64,000 bases of DNA from Sphaerisporangium sp040685555 (GCF_040685555.1 NZ_JBFBIK010000022.1:1-64000), one strand, 5' to 3'. Counted from the first letter of the stretch, positions 24,995-37,659 are shown. Program-made: numbers and translations. The notes: a model not told the origin generated them from the letters alone.

Positions 24995-25653
24995 CAGCCG
25001 CTCACCTCGTAGACGTCCTTCGCGGCATCGGTCAGCTGGCGGGCCTTCGCCTGGTCGAGACCGGGATCGAGCGCGATTTCCGGCATGTAGTCGGTGCCGA
25101 ACAACGTCGCGGGCTCCGCGACGACGACCCGGGCACCCGCGACCTTGTCCACGGGGAGGTCGAAGAAGTAGAAGCCGGAGCGCCACCAGGCCGGCTGGAT
25201 CCACTTGTCCCCGAGCGTCGCCCCGGCGTCCACCCGGTCGGTGGGTTCGAAGCGCAGGCCGTCGGCGGTGATCACGTGCGCGGTGATCCGGAGGGGCCGG
25301 CGGGGTGAGGTGAGCCCCACCTTGGCGATCAGGAAGACCTGGTCGGCCGTGGCCTCCTCGGTCCCGTACTGCTTCTTGACCCGTACGGACCTGGCGAACT
25401 CCACGCGTTCGAGGCGGGCGGAGAAGTGCGAGGTACGCAGCTCCTGGTGCATACCGCCGGACACGGTCAGAGGGGCCCTCCTCTGGTCGACCGTCAGCAC
25501 GTACGTCTGGACGTAGACCGCGGCGCACACCAGCGCGAGCCCGACGACCGCGCTCACCGTCCTGCGCCAGAGCGGAACGCGGCGGCGCGGCGGCTCGGGA
25601 CGCGCGGGCGCCGTGGGGGGCGCGTCGGGCACGAGGCTGCGGGAGGCGCCCAT
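24994..25653 (-). CDS. Single-pass envelope protein C (module copy 1)
   Basis: 219 residues, the same length as its paralogue at 28539. Pro/Arg-rich N-terminus, one membrane segment (TVSAVVGLALVCAAVYVQTYVL begins near residue 32), then an extracytoplasmic domain. Shared features with the paralogue include FSARLERV / FSARLGKV, FEPTDRVDAGATL / YTATDRVDPAFTL and a W-rich segment before FYFFDLP / FVFEVP. It overlaps genes B and D by one base each. The function is unknown; the secreted domain looks like a ligand- or partner-binding beta sandwich, which is inference. Confidence 0.8.
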   Translation of the reverse strand: MGASRSLVPDAPPTAPARPEPPRRRVPLWRRTVSAVVGLALVCAAVYVQTYVLTVDQRRAPLTVSGGMHQELRTSHFSARLERVEFARSVRVKKQYGTEEATADQVFLIAKVGLTSPRRPLRITAHVITADGLRFEPTDRVDAGATLGDKWIQPAWWRSGFYFFDLPVDKVAGARVVVAEPATLFGTDYMPEIALDPGLDQAKARQLTDAAKDVYEVSG

Positions 25654-26333
25654 CACACCTCCTCCACGCGGACGGGCAGGTCGACCTGGGCGATGATTTT
25701 GGGCGTGTAACTGGCGGTGGCGCCCTTCTTGCGGTCCTCCGCCGTCAGCGGCTCCTGCTCCTCCACCCGCTCCCAGTAGTGGGTCCGGTAGGTGAAGCTC
25801 TCGTGCCATTCGTAGGTGCCGGCGTCGATCTCGACCCTCTTGGGGGCCTGCTGGCCCGCCTGCAGTTCGAATGCCATGACCACGGTCGCGGGCACCCCGG
25901 GATGCAGCTGGCCGTACGTGTGGCCGCCTGAGATCGTCACGACGCGGGGGCCCAGCGTCGTGGCCGATGGGCGGGCCTCCTTGATGGGCTTCCCGTCGGC
26001 CCTGACCGCGACCAGCGCCGAGTTCATCATCTCGGCGATGAACGTCGCCTCGGAGGTGTTGGTCACCTTCATGGTGATCTGCAGGTAGCGCTTGTCGGAG
26101 ATGCCGAGGCCGTCCTTGCCGCCGGGGCGGACGACGGCGTCCTCGAAGAGCGTGGTCATCCGCCCCTGGTCGACCTCCGCGCCCTTACCGAGCTGCTCGG
26201 GCTTCTCCTTCGGGGCGTCTTCGAGGCCGCCGAAGGCGGCGCCCACTCCCACGGTCGCGGCCGCCAGAACGGCCAGGACCGGCAGGAGGACCGGTCGCCG
26301 TCGTGAACCGCCGCTCGTAGGGGTGGACGTCAT
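25653..26333 (-). CDS. Single-pass envelope protein D (module copy 1)
   Basis: 226 residues starting MTSTPTSGGSRRRPVLLP, with one N-terminal membrane segment and a beta-rich extracytoplasmic domain. It is paralogous to 29195-29869: both have the start MTS..., RRRPVLLP / RRRPILVP, LEDAPKEKPE / LREAPPEKPP, VEIDAGTYEWHE / LDIDVGRYENHE, and end with AQV(D/T)LPVR. TACCAT lies 8 bases before ATG 26333, mirrored by TACGAT before the paralogue, so the transcript is probably leaderless. The overall design recalls telokin-like DUF4352 domains, but I cannot assign it. Confidence 0.8.
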   Translation of the reverse strand: MTSTPTSGGSRRRPVLLPVLAVLAAATVGVGAAFGGLEDAPKEKPEQLGKGAEVDQGRMTTLFEDAVVRPGGKDGLGISDKRYLQITMKVTNTSEATFIAEMMNSALVAVRADGKPIKEARPSATTLGPRVVTISGGHTYGQLHPGVPATVVMAFELQAGQQAPKRVEIDAGTYEWHESFTYRTHYWERVEEQEPLTAEDRKKGATASYTPKIIAQVDLPVRVEEV

Positions 26334-26511
26334 GCCACAGGATGGTAGTCGTTGCTTGTTCCCCTTCCGCCTCGTTGGTCCCACCAATGAGCGCTACAAG
26401 TCCGCAACTATGCAGGGACCCGGCAAAGGTCCGGGGAAACGGTGTTCCCGGGAGTGGCGAAACCTGACCGCCGGTTGTGGAGATGCCCTGCGGGCTTTGG
26501 GACGTGATCGA

Positions 26512-26524
26512 TAACATGCCCACG
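26512..26524 (+). promoter_or_regulatory. -10 element for a leaderless transcript (gene A')
   Basis: TAACAT at 26512-26517, then 7 bases to ATG 26525, the same geometry as at 22887-22900. The conserved spacing in two diverged copies supports use of the second ATG in each gene. Confidence 0.6.
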
Positions 26525-27881
26525 ATGTCCGAAACGCTGGCCTTGGGGGCTGGGTCACCGCAGGCGTCCTCCGCCGTCCGATGGTGGAGGCGGTCGCCGT
26601 ACGGGCTGCCGCTCTACACGCTGGCCATCTGGGGGCGCCGCCTCGTCCCGCTCGTGCTGTGGTTCACCCTCGGCAAGCTGGGGCGCTTCGGGCTTCTCGT
26701 GGCCGGGTCCGAGCTGTCGCACGGCTCCTTCCGGCAGTGGCGGCTCGCGGGCGTCATGCTGATCTTCATCGTCATGGTGATGCTCGGCATGATCGTCACC
26801 GTCGGCATGCTGCACTCGCTGCGCGGGGTGCTGACGGAGACGCGTGCCCGGCGGGCCGAGGGCGCCGGGGGCGAGCCGCTGCTCACCGGGCTAGGCCGGG
26901 CGATCATCGTCTTCGTCGCCATCTACCTGGCGTGGGGCTGGCAGACCGCCGACGCGCGCGAGTTCGTGGGCGCGGACCTGGAGCGCTACGCCGACCAGTA
27001 CGACACCTACACCGCCGCACTGCTGAACAACGCCCTGGGTGCGGGACAGGGGACGCCGGCCGAGCCCGTGCGCCCCGACGCCGGGACCAACCTCCTGCTC
27101 GACCTGAAGGTGGCGATCGTCTTCACGGCCGTCGCCATGGTCGCCCGGTACGTGCTGTCGGCACTCCACGAGCGCAGGGGCGGGGCGAGACTGGCCTTCG
27201 GCGTCGCCTTCTGTGAGCTGGCGTACACCTTCTATGGCGCCGTCCTGGTGTTCACGGTGGCCGAGAACCGCTCGGGGTGGCTCGGGCGGCGGGTCGCCAC
27301 GGCATGGTGGAACGACCACTGGGCCGCGCTCGAAGCGGCGGTGCCGGGCTGGCGCACCGCGATGGAGTGGCTGGGCGACATGCGTCCCCACATCGTCGAG
27401 GGACTGGTGGTGCCGCTCACCTGGCTCACTCTGGCCATCCTGGTCTACGGGGCGTACTCCGAGGACGGGCGCGCCCTGATCAGGGGCACCTCGCTGGAGC
27501 GGGCCGTCGGCGCGGTCGAGCGACGCACCCACCGGCTGACCCGGCGTGGCACGCGCATGCTGTACGTGCGTGCGGGCCTCGACAGGTGGCCCCCGGTGCT
27601 CAACGCCCTGCGGCTGACCCTGCGGGGCGGTGCTCCGCTGTTCACGGTGATGTGCCTGTGCTACATGCTGCTCCACGTGGGCGCGGACTACGCAGAGCGA
27701 GGGGTGTACTACCTGATCGGCACCGCCCACCGCCAGCTCGAATGGGAGGTCTACCAGATCCCCGTCCAACTTCGGCCGGGACCTGCTGTTCACCACGCTG
27801 ACGCTCTGCCTGCTCGCGGCCACCTTCGACGTCGCGGCGACGCGTCAGCGTGCGAAGCGCAGCGTCTCGCGGGGCGAGTAG
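26525..27881 (+). CDS. Polytopic membrane protein A' (module copy 2), frameshifted near the end
   Basis: Paralogue of the protein at 22900. Similarity runs from the start through WEVYQIPV at about 27765. There an extra C (GTCCAAC at 27764-27770, where GTCAAC would encode the paralogue's 'IN/VN' step) shifts the frame. In the +1 frame the expected C-terminus resumes (NFGRDLLFTTLTLCLLAATF) and ends at TAG 27879-27881. Without correction the frame runs on to 28102 over the antisense of B' and yields a non-homologous tail. It could be a genuine mutation, a sequencing error or a slip site. About eight membrane segments are present. Confidence 0.75.
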
Positions 27882-28534
27882 CTCAGCACCAGCTCGGCGG
27901 TGTCCCCGAGCGCCTTGGGCACGGCCGTGACCACCGTGAACCGCGACGTCTGCCCCACCTTCAGGTCCAAGAACGTCGGCGACCCGGCCGGCAGGGCCTC
28001 CCACTCACCGCCGGCCCTGTCGCGCGTCTGGAAGTCCGGGGTGCGGTAGGCGGTTATGTCCCGGGCCGAGAGCGGGGTGACCTGGACGGTCGCGACCAGT
28101 GAGGTGGCGGCGGGGTCGCCGCCGGGCGACCGGGGGCCCGGCGCCAGACTGACCTGCCAGCGCATGCCGTGCAGGGCGACGCTCTGCCCGGGCGGGACGT
28201 CCTTGACCACCTCGGCGGGATACCTGTCGGCGACCCACGCGGAGCGATCCCGCCACTGCACGCCGATCGTGACCGCGACCAGCGCGACGGCCGTGAGGAA
28301 GAGAAGGACGCCGCGCAGCGCACGCGGAAGCCGCCGCCGCGAAGGCGTCCGGGGAGCCGTCTCCGAACCCGTCGGCGGAGTCGTGGCGGCCGTCCAGACG
28401 GCGGGCCATGAGCCTGTGGAGGCGGGTGAGACGGCGGGCAGGGAGCCCGTGGAGGTCGCATCGCGGTTGACCGGCTTGAAGGCGTCCCACGACGAGTCCT
28501 CCGGCCCTGGGGTGGTCCTCTGCGTCTCGCTCAA
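27845..28534 (-). CDS. Single-pass envelope protein B' (module copy 2)
   Basis: 229 residues starting at TTG 28534 with GAGGAG 8 nt upstream on the minus strand. Ser/Thr/Pro-rich N-terminus, basic RRRLPRALR, one membrane segment (GVLLFLTAVALVAVTIGV) and an extracytoplasmic domain with VPPGQSVALHGMRWQV. Paralogous to the protein at 24164-24994 but shorter at the N-terminus. Four bases separate it from the stop of C'. Its 3' end overlaps the restored end of A' by 37 bases, mirroring the A/B overlap. Confidence 0.8.
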   Translation of the reverse strand: MSETQRTTPGPEDSSWDAFKPVNRDATSTGSLPAVSPASTGSWPAVWTAATTPPTGSETAPRTPSRRRLPRALRGVLLFLTAVALVAVTIGVQWRDRSAWVADRYPAEVVKDVPPGQSVALHGMRWQVSLAPGPRSPGGDPAATSLVATVQVTPLSARDITAYRTPDFQTRDRAGGEWEALPAGSPTFLDLKVGQTSRFTVVTAVPKALGDTAELVLSYSPRETLRFAR

Positions 28535-28538
28535 GCGC

Positions 28539-29198
28539 TCACTCCTCGGCCACCAGCTGCCATGAGGTCTTCACGTCGTCGATGTCGTCGGCCGAGAGGG
28601 CCAGCGCGGCCTCCGGGAGCAGCTGGTTGTAGCGGTTGGGGTAGATCTGGTCGTAGATGCCGTTCGAGGAGGGCGCGGACACGACGATCGAGGCCCCGCG
28701 CACCGCCTCCGGCGGGACCTCGAACACGAAGACCACGTCGACCCACCAGCCCTTCTGCACCGGCCGCTGGGCGAGCGTGAAGGCGGGGTCGACGCGGTCG
28801 GTGGCCGTGTAGTCGATGCCGTCCGCGGTCCGGAGCCACGCGTTCTCCAGCCGTGTCGGCTCCCCCGGAGAGGTCGCGCTGACCGAGGCGACGACGAAGA
28901 CGTCTCGGGTGCCCACGCGCGTCGACTTCCTGATCTTCACGTGACCGCTGTCCGGGTCGGTGCCGGTGGTGAGCAGTGTCAGGGACGAGGCGGCCACGAC
29001 CTTGCCGAGCCTGGCGCTGAACCTGCCGGTCGAGGCGACCCCTCCGGCCGCCGCGCGGGAGGTCAGCGGGGCGTCCAGATCTTCCTTGTCCATGGTGAAC
29101 GTGTGGGCGTAGACGGCCGCGGCGCCGATGGCGAGCGCGACGGCCCCGTTGCCCAGGCGCCGAAGCAACCGCCGCCCGTGAGAGCCCCCGCTGGTCAC
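28539..29198 (-). CDS. Single-pass envelope protein C' (module copy 2)
   Basis: 219 residues from GTG 29198, overlapping the stop of D' (GTGA). Short basic N-terminus, one membrane segment (GNGAVALAIGAAAVYAHTF), then an extracytoplasmic domain. It matches C at 24994-25653 in length and at several motifs (FSARLGKV, TDRVDPAFTL, LPEAALAL). No known domain is recognised. Confidence 0.8.
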   Translation of the reverse strand: MTSGGSHGRRLLRRLGNGAVALAIGAAAVYAHTFTMDKEDLDAPLTSRAAAGGVASTGRFSARLGKVVAASSLTLLTTGTDPDSGHVKIRKSTRVGTRDVFVVASVSATSPGEPTRLENAWLRTADGIDYTATDRVDPAFTLAQRPVQKGWWVDVVFVFEVPPEAVRGASIVVSAPSSNGIYDQIYPNRYNQLLPEAALALSADDIDDVKTSWQLVAEE

Positions 29199-29869
29199 GC
29201 CGCCCTCCGTACGGGCAGGGTGACCTGCGCGACGATCTCGGGCTTGTCGTCGTCGCCCCTCACCAGCTGGGCGGTGCGGTGTCCGGTCAGGTGATCCTCG
29301 TGGTTCTCGTACCTGCCGACGTCGATGTCCAGGAGGTCCGGGTACTGGTCGGCGCCGGGCTCGGTCTCCGACGAGCTCTGCTTGCGCAGCCGGAGCACCA
29401 CGGACGAGGTCCGCTTCGGCGGCAGGAGCCTGCTGGGGGCGCCGTCGCCCGGCACCGTCGTGTCGTACAGCCAGGTGTCCCCGGCGCCGGGCATGCTCCC
29501 AGGGACCATCAGCTTCTCCCCGTCGCGCGACACGACCCGCAGCAGGGAGTTCTCCAGGTACGCCAGAGGCACGCTCACCTCCGCGTTGTTGTAGATCTTC
29601 AGGCTCAGGTCGAGGACGGTGTGCTTGGGCGCCGAGGGATCGTCGGCGTCGAAGGCCACGTCGTGCACGACCGCGTCCTCGATCTTCGTGCGGAACACGT
29701 CCTGGTCGATCTCCTGGCCTGCCGCCCGCCGCGGGGGCTTCTCGGGAGGGGCCTCCCTCAGCCCGCCCAGCGCGGCCACGGCGCCGAGGCTCGCGGCGGC
29801 GAGCAGGACGACCGCCGGGACCAGGATCGGCCGCCGGCGACGGCTGCCGCGGGGGACGGAGGACGTCAT
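29195..29869 (-). CDS. Single-pass envelope protein D' (module copy 2)
   Basis: 224 residues from ATG 29869, with TACGAT 8 bases upstream and no ribosome binding site. One membrane segment (PILVPAVVLLAAASLGAVAAL) precedes a beta-rich extracytoplasmic domain. Paralogous to D at 25653-26333. The immediate upstream sequence TGTGGCATGACGTCC is conserved with D, which indicates that the promoter was duplicated with the gene. Confidence 0.8.
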   Translation of the reverse strand: MTSSVPRGSRRRRPILVPAVVLLAAASLGAVAALGGLREAPPEKPPRRAAGQEIDQDVFRTKIEDAVVHDVAFDADDPSAPKHTVLDLSLKIYNNAEVSVPLAYLENSLLRVVSRDGEKLMVPGSMPGAGDTWLYDTTVPGDGAPSRLLPPKRTSSVVLRLRKQSSSETEPGADQYPDLLDIDVGRYENHEDHLTGHRTAQLVRGDDDKPEIVAQVTLPVRRAA

Positions 29870-30076
29870 GCCACACGATCGTAATCGTGAACGGTTTCCC
29901 ATCTGACTCGTTCGTCCCGTTAGACGGGCGGGATGCCAGGAATCTGGTCCGAATGGCGAGAACCCTGCCCCTATAGGGGGTCTAACTCATACGCTGTCAC
30001 AGTCGGAGAGCTAGTTCACGGGCATGGGGCCGGCAAGCTCCCCAGCGAAGCGCGACCATTGACAGGTGGAGGTCCG

Positions 30077-32020
30077 GTGGCGGACGTGCACCCAGAGCAT
30101 GCGCAGCTGCAGGCTGACCGGATCTATCTGGGCTGGCAGTACGCGATGCTGTACCCCGATCCTGGCCCGCCGCCAAGGCGCCCCTCGCCCGGAGAGATCT
30201 CCGAGGAGCCCGCCCCGGTCGACCCGGCCTGGGTCCGCAGGGAGCGCCTCCAGGAGGACCTGCTCAACCGCCCCGTGAAGATCGTCGGGATCTTCATGGG
30301 CATCCTCGCGATCCTCATCCTCGGCCTCGGCGTCAGCGAGATGATCGGCTGGCCGTTCGTCGTCATCGGGCTGGTCGCCACGGGAGGCGTGGCCACGATC
30401 TGCGGGTACGCCGTCCACCAGGGCGAGCGGGCGCTCCGCTCCCGCATCAGGGAGCAGGAGTCGCGGGCCGACCAGCGCCGCGAGCGCCGCGAGCGCGAGC
30501 TGTTCGACGCCCAGGAGGAGCACGCCGAGCGCTACCGCGAGTGGGCCGCCAGGAAGGAGCAGTACGACAGGCAGCTCACCTGGTACGCCGTGGCCGTGCC
30601 CGACGAGATCGACCGCATCGACGTGGCGGGCGGCACGCTGCCCGGCTGGTCCGCGCTGATCACCCTGCTCGGCGCCACCCGGCTGTACAGCGGCGGCCAC
30701 CTCACCGTGCTCGACCTCTCCGAGGGGGCGATCGCCAAGGACCTCATCGAGCTGGCCAGGCGCGGTGGCGACGACCCCCTGGTGTGGGTCCTGCCGGTCG
30801 ACCTGCCGAGGCTCGACCTCGGCGCGACGCTGCCGCCCGAGGCGTTCGCCGACGTGCTGGCCCACGTCGTCAGCGTCAGCGAGGAGCACCGCACCACCCG
30901 CGACCTGAGCTTCGACAACGCGATCCTCGAACGGGTGCTGGAGGTGCTCGGCGAGAACGCCACGATCAACCAGGTCACGGCCGCGCTGCGTGCCCTGGCC
31001 CAGGTGGGCGACCCGCGCGACGACCTGCGGTACGGCCTGCTCACCGCCACCCAGCTCGAACGCATCGGCACCCTGTTCGGCAGGGGCGTGACCGACCGCG
31101 TGGTGATCGAGCGCGCCTGGGCGCTCGAATCCCAGCTCCGCAAGCTGGAGACCCTCGGCTCCGAGGCGGTGAAGCTGCCGCCCGCGCGGCTGCGCGTGGT
31201 CTCCATGGACCGCCAGGCCGGCGTCTTCGGCAACCGCGTGCTCGGCACGTACGTCGCGACCGCGCTGACGCACATCCTGCGGCAGTCACCGGCCTCCGAG
31301 CGGCCCTGGTACCACACGATCATCGTCGCGGGCGCGGACAAGCTCAGGGGCGACGTGCTCGACCGGCTGATGGACGCCTGCGAGACCTCGCAGACGGGCC
31401 TGGTCCTGACCTACCGCTCCCTCACCCCCACCGTCAGGGAGCGCCTCGGCCGGGGCCACGCGGCCGTCGCGTTCATGCGCCTCGGCAACGCCGAGGACGC
31501 CAGGGTGGCCAGCGAGCACATGGGCACCGAGCACCGCCTGGAGCTGGCACAGCTCACCGAGACCATCAGCCCGGCCGTCGACGGCGTGAACGGCTCCTAC
31601 ACCTCCACGGTCGGCGACGGCGCCGGTCGCACCGGTCCTGAGGAAGAGGAGAAGGGCGAGGGTGGTCTGAAGGAGGGCATCACCGAGTCCACCGAGTGGG
31701 GGCGCAGCGCGAGCAAGGCCATGGGGGAGGAGCGAGTGCTCCACCGCAGCAGGGAGTTCCTGGTCGAGCCGCACCAGCTCCAGCAACTCCCCACGACCTC
31801 GGTGATCGTCACTCATGCGACGGCCGAGGGGCGGCAGGTGCGGCTCGCCGACGCCAACCCGGCCATCCTCACCTTCCCCAAGACCACTTTGGGGGAGTTC
31901 GAGGAGGTTCGCCGGGTCATGCTGACCCCGCCGGAGCCCGAGCCCGTGCCCGAGGAGGACCCGTTCCCGCCCAATCTGGGCCCGCCGCCCGAGCGCCTCG
32001 ACTGGCGGACAAGGCATTGA
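30077..32020 (+). CDS. Membrane-anchored coiled-coil protein, partner of the HerA-like ATPase
   Basis: 647 residues, no family recognised. Cytoplasmic N-terminus with conserved-looking YLGWQYAMLYPDPG, a pair of membrane segments at about residues 66-110, a charged coiled coil at about 112-160 (EQESRADQRRERRERELFDA), and a large soluble part. The C-terminal half has an ATPase-like organisation without clear Walker A (WYHTIIVAGADKLRGDVLDRL; TGLVLTYRSLTPTVRERLG), similar in feel to inactive FtsK/VirD4-type domains. GTG 30077 follows GGAGG by 4 nt; the frame is open to 29933. It lies 50 bases before the ATPase gene and is surely cotranscribed. Confidence 0.75.
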   Translation: MADVHPEHAQLQADRIYLGWQYAMLYPDPGPPPRRPSPGEISEEPAPVDPAWVRRERLQEDLLNRPVKIVGIFMGILAILILGLGVSEMIGWPFVVIGLVATGGVATICGYAVHQGERALRSRIREQESRADQRRERRERELFDAQEEHAERYREWAARKEQYDRQLTWYAVAVPDEIDRIDVAGGTLPGWSALITLLGATRLYSGGHLTVLDLSEGAIAKDLIELARRGGDDPLVWVLPVDLPRLDLGATLPPEAFADVLAHVVSVSEEHRTTRDLSFDNAILERVLEVLGENATINQVTAALRALAQVGDPRDDLRYGLLTATQLERIGTLFGRGVTDRVVIERAWALESQLRKLETLGSEAVKLPPARLRVVSMDRQAGVFGNRVLGTYVATALTHILRQSPASERPWYHTIIVAGADKLRGDVLDRLMDACETSQTGLVLTYRSLTPTVRERLGRGHAAVAFMRLGNAEDARVASEHMGTEHRLELAQLTETISPAVDGVNGSYTSTVGDGAGRTGPEEEEKGEGGLKEGITESTEWGRSASKAMGEERVLHRSREFLVEPHQLQQLPTTSVIVTHATAEGRQVRLADANPAILTFPKTTLGEFEEVRRVMLTPPEPEPVPEEDPFPPNLGPPPERLDWRTRH

Positions 32021-32070
32021 ACAGGTAATCCCCTGGCAAACGTCAATGGCATTAGGGATTTGAGCTTGAT

Positions 32071-35166
<3,096 letters not shown>

Positions 35167-35240
35167 CGCCGCGCTCGCGTGGCCGGGCTTCGCGGCCTCC
35201 GTGCGGAACTCTTCGGCCGAGCCGCACTAGGATCACGGGC

Positions 35241-36470
35241 ATGACCCAGCTACCGCTGCGTGCTCAGCTAGCGAGTGCCCTCGGGCGTACTGCCGCCACC
35301 CTGTCCCGGGTCACCGGGCGTGGCGACGGATCGGTGATCGGCGGACGCGTCGGGCTGATCCTGGAGCCCGACCTGCTGCGCAAGCTGGCCGCCGACCGCA
35401 AGCTCGTGCTGGTCAGCGCCACGAACGGCAAGACGACCACCACCCGGCTGATCACTTCAGAGCTTCAGGAGCTCGGCGAGGTCGCCACCAACGCCTTCGG
35501 CGCGAACATGCCCGCGGGTCACGTGTCGGCGCTGTCGCAGGCCAAGCAGGCGCCCTTCGCCGTCCTGGAGGTCGACGAGAAGTACCTCCCCGAGGTGCTC
35601 GACACGACCGGCGCGACCATCGTCTGCCTGATGAACCTCAGCCGCGACCAGATGGACCGCGCGGCCGAGATCTGGCTGCTGGCCCAGAAGTGGCAGCGCG
35701 CCCTGGCGGGCAAGGACACCCACGTGATCGCCAACTGCGACGATCCGCTGGTCACCTGGGGCGCGTCGACCGCCTCCCGGGTCACCTGGGTGTCCTGCGG
35801 GCAGCCCTGGAAGGAGGACTCGTGGTGCTGTCCCCAGTGCGGCGGTCCGCTCGACCGCAAGGGCAACGACTGGGCCTGCCGCGAGTGCACGTTCCGGCGC
35901 CCCGAGCCCACCTGGGTGCTCGACGACGACGCGGTGATCGACCCCCTGCGCCGGCGCTGGGTGCTCGACCTCCAGCTTCCCGGCCGGGCGAACCGCGCCA
36001 ACGCCGCCATCGCGCTGGCGACGGCCGAGCTGTTCGGCCTGCCGGTCGACCGCGCGCTGCCGAGGCTCCGTGAGGTCAGGTCGGTCGCCGGGCGCTACAC
36101 GACGGTCGAGCGCGATGGGCGCTCGCTGCGGCTGCTGCTCGCCAAGAACCCCGCCGGCTGGCTTGAGGCATTCGAGGTCTCCGACCCGTCCCTGCCGATC
36201 GTCCTGTCGGTGAACGCCCAGGGGCCCGACGGCCGCGACACCTCCTGGCTCTGGGACGTCGACTACCGCATCCTGAGCGGCCGTCCCGTATTCGTCACGG
36301 GGGAGCGGCGGCTCGACCTGGCACTGCGGCTCGACGTCGCCGGGGTGCCCTTCGAGCTCTGCGACACCTTCGACCAGGCCGTCGCCCGCCAGACGCCCGG
36401 CCGCGTCGACGTGATCGCCAACTACACAGCCTTCCAGCAGATTCGAGCGGAGTTCGGCCGTGCCGTCTGA
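35241..36470 (+). CDS. murT: Lipid II isoglutaminyl synthase, MurT subunit
   Basis: 409 residues. Mur-ligase P-loop SATNGKTTTTRLI near residue 60, a four-Cys zinc ribbon (CCPQCGG and CRECTF) around 195-220, and a C-terminal DUF1727 domain. MurT with GatD amidates D-Glu of the peptidoglycan stem peptide on lipid II to D-isoglutamine. GatD follows with a short overlap. ATG 35241 is the chosen start; the longer open frame runs into the preceding gene. Confidence 0.95.
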   Translation: MTQLPLRAQLASALGRTAATLSRVTGRGDGSVIGGRVGLILEPDLLRKLAADRKLVLVSATNGKTTTTRLITSELQELGEVATNAFGANMPAGHVSALSQAKQAPFAVLEVDEKYLPEVLDTTGATIVCLMNLSRDQMDRAAEIWLLAQKWQRALAGKDTHVIANCDDPLVTWGASTASRVTWVSCGQPWKEDSWCCPQCGGPLDRKGNDWACRECTFRRPEPTWVLDDDAVIDPLRRRWVLDLQLPGRANRANAAIALATAELFGLPVDRALPRLREVRSVAGRYTTVERDGRSLRLLLAKNPAGWLEAFEVSDPSLPIVLSVNAQGPDGRDTSWLWDVDYRILSGRPVFVTGERRLDLALRLDVAGVPFELCDTFDQAVARQTPGRVDVIANYTAFQQIRAEFGRAV

Positions 36471-37173
36471 CAGCGCCCTGCGCATCGTATGGATCTACCC
36501 GGACCTGTTGAGCACATACGGCGACCAGGGCAACGTCCTGATCCTGGAGCAGCGGGCCCGCAAGCGGGGCATCCCCGTCGAGACCGTCTACGTCCGGTCG
36601 GCCGACCCGGTGCCCGACTCGGGCGACATCTACCTCATCGGCGGGGGAGAGGACCGGCCGCAGATCCTCGCGGCCGAACGGCTCCGGCGCGACGGGGGCC
36701 TGTGGCGGGCGATCGACCGCGGGGCGTCGCTCCTGGCGGTCTGCGCGGGTTACCAGATCATGGGGTCGGTGTTCGGCGGCGAGGAGGGCCAGCCGGTGGC
36801 GGGCATCGGCCTGCTCGACATCGAGAGCGCCCGAGGCCCCGCCCGCGCGGTGGGCGAGCTGGCCGCCGAGGTCGACACGGGGCTCGGCGGGCACATGCTC
36901 ACCGGCTTCGAGAACCACATGGGCATCACCCGCCTCGGCCCCGGGGTACGGCCGCTGTCGCGCACCGTGGTGGGCACGGGCAACGGCGACGGCACCGAGG
37001 GGTGCCACGCGGGCAAGATCGTGGGTACGTACCTCCACGGCCCGGCGCTGGCACGCAACCCATGGCTCGCCGACGTGTTCCTGGGCTGGGCCACGGGTCC
37101 GCTGACCCCGATCGACGACAGCTGGTACGACAGGCTGCGCGAGGAGCGGCTCAGGGCCGTCCTGCCCCACTGA
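36460..37173 (+). CDS. gatD: Lipid II isoglutaminyl synthase, GatD subunit
   Basis: 237-residue class I glutamine amidotransferase. The nucleophile lies in LLAVCAGYQIMG near residue 94, and the region HMGITRLGPG and the catalytic His in GKIVGTYLHGPAL follow the GatD/CobB-like type. It supplies ammonia to MurT. GTG 36460 overlaps the murT stop. Confidence 0.95.
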   Translation: MPSDSALRIVWIYPDLLSTYGDQGNVLILEQRARKRGIPVETVYVRSADPVPDSGDIYLIGGGEDRPQILAAERLRRDGGLWRAIDRGASLLAVCAGYQIMGSVFGGEEGQPVAGIGLLDIESARGPARAVGELAAEVDTGLGGHMLTGFENHMGITRLGPGVRPLSRTVVGTGNGDGTEGCHAGKIVGTYLHGPALARNPWLADVFLGWATGPLTPIDDSWYDRLREERLRAVLPH

Positions 37174-37197
37174 GCCGCCCGCGGCAGGGGTCCGGGC

Positions 37198-37560
37198 TCA
37201 GTAGACGAGCGCCTGGACCCCCTCGCCCAGCGCTTCCTCCACGAAGGTCGGGGCGCCGGCGATGCGCACGCCGTCGATCAGGTCCTCCACGCCGATCTTC
37301 CTGCGTGCCGCGCACTGCGTGCACACGGTCACCTTGCCGGCGGCCAGCACGATGTCGAGCAGGTCCTCAAGCGGAGTCGCCTCGGCGAGGGTGAACTCCT
37401 TGGCCCGGCCGGGCAGGCCGAACCACGCCGACTCCCCGGTCAGCCACAGGGACACCGGGACACCACTGGCCACGGCGGCGGCTGCGACGGTAAAGGCTTG
37501 ATTGCACCTCTCGGGGGCGTCTGAACCTGCCGTCACCTTTATCACCATTGATCGTGCCAT
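37198..37560 (-). CDS. DsrE/F-like protein
   Basis: 120 residues with a DsrE-type fold: an N-terminal VIKVTAGSDAPERCNQAFTV, a mid region GVPVSLWLTGESAWF, and a CTQCAARR motif in place of the single sulfur-carrying Cys of classical DsrE. It is probably a small sulfur-relay or peroxiredoxin-like partner; the exact role is unknown. It is encoded opposite to, and convergent with, gatD, and divergent from the nitrobindin gene. Confidence 0.85.
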   Translation of the reverse strand: MARSMVIKVTAGSDAPERCNQAFTVAAAAVASGVPVSLWLTGESAWFGLPGRAKEFTLAEATPLEDLLDIVLAAGKVTVCTQCAARRKIGVEDLIDGVRIAGAPTFVEEALGEGVQALVY

Positions 37561-37659
37561 GGTCTGAGCCTATGCGGGGAGGACGGGGATCCACCAGGCG
37601 AATGTCCCGTTCGGTGTCGCGGTGCGAGCCGTACAGGCGGGCATTTAGGCTCATGTGCC

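Noticed and set aside
27755..28102. Genuine extended C-terminus of A' to 28102
   Set aside because: The extension is antisense to B' and has no similarity to the paralogue, whereas the +1 frame does.
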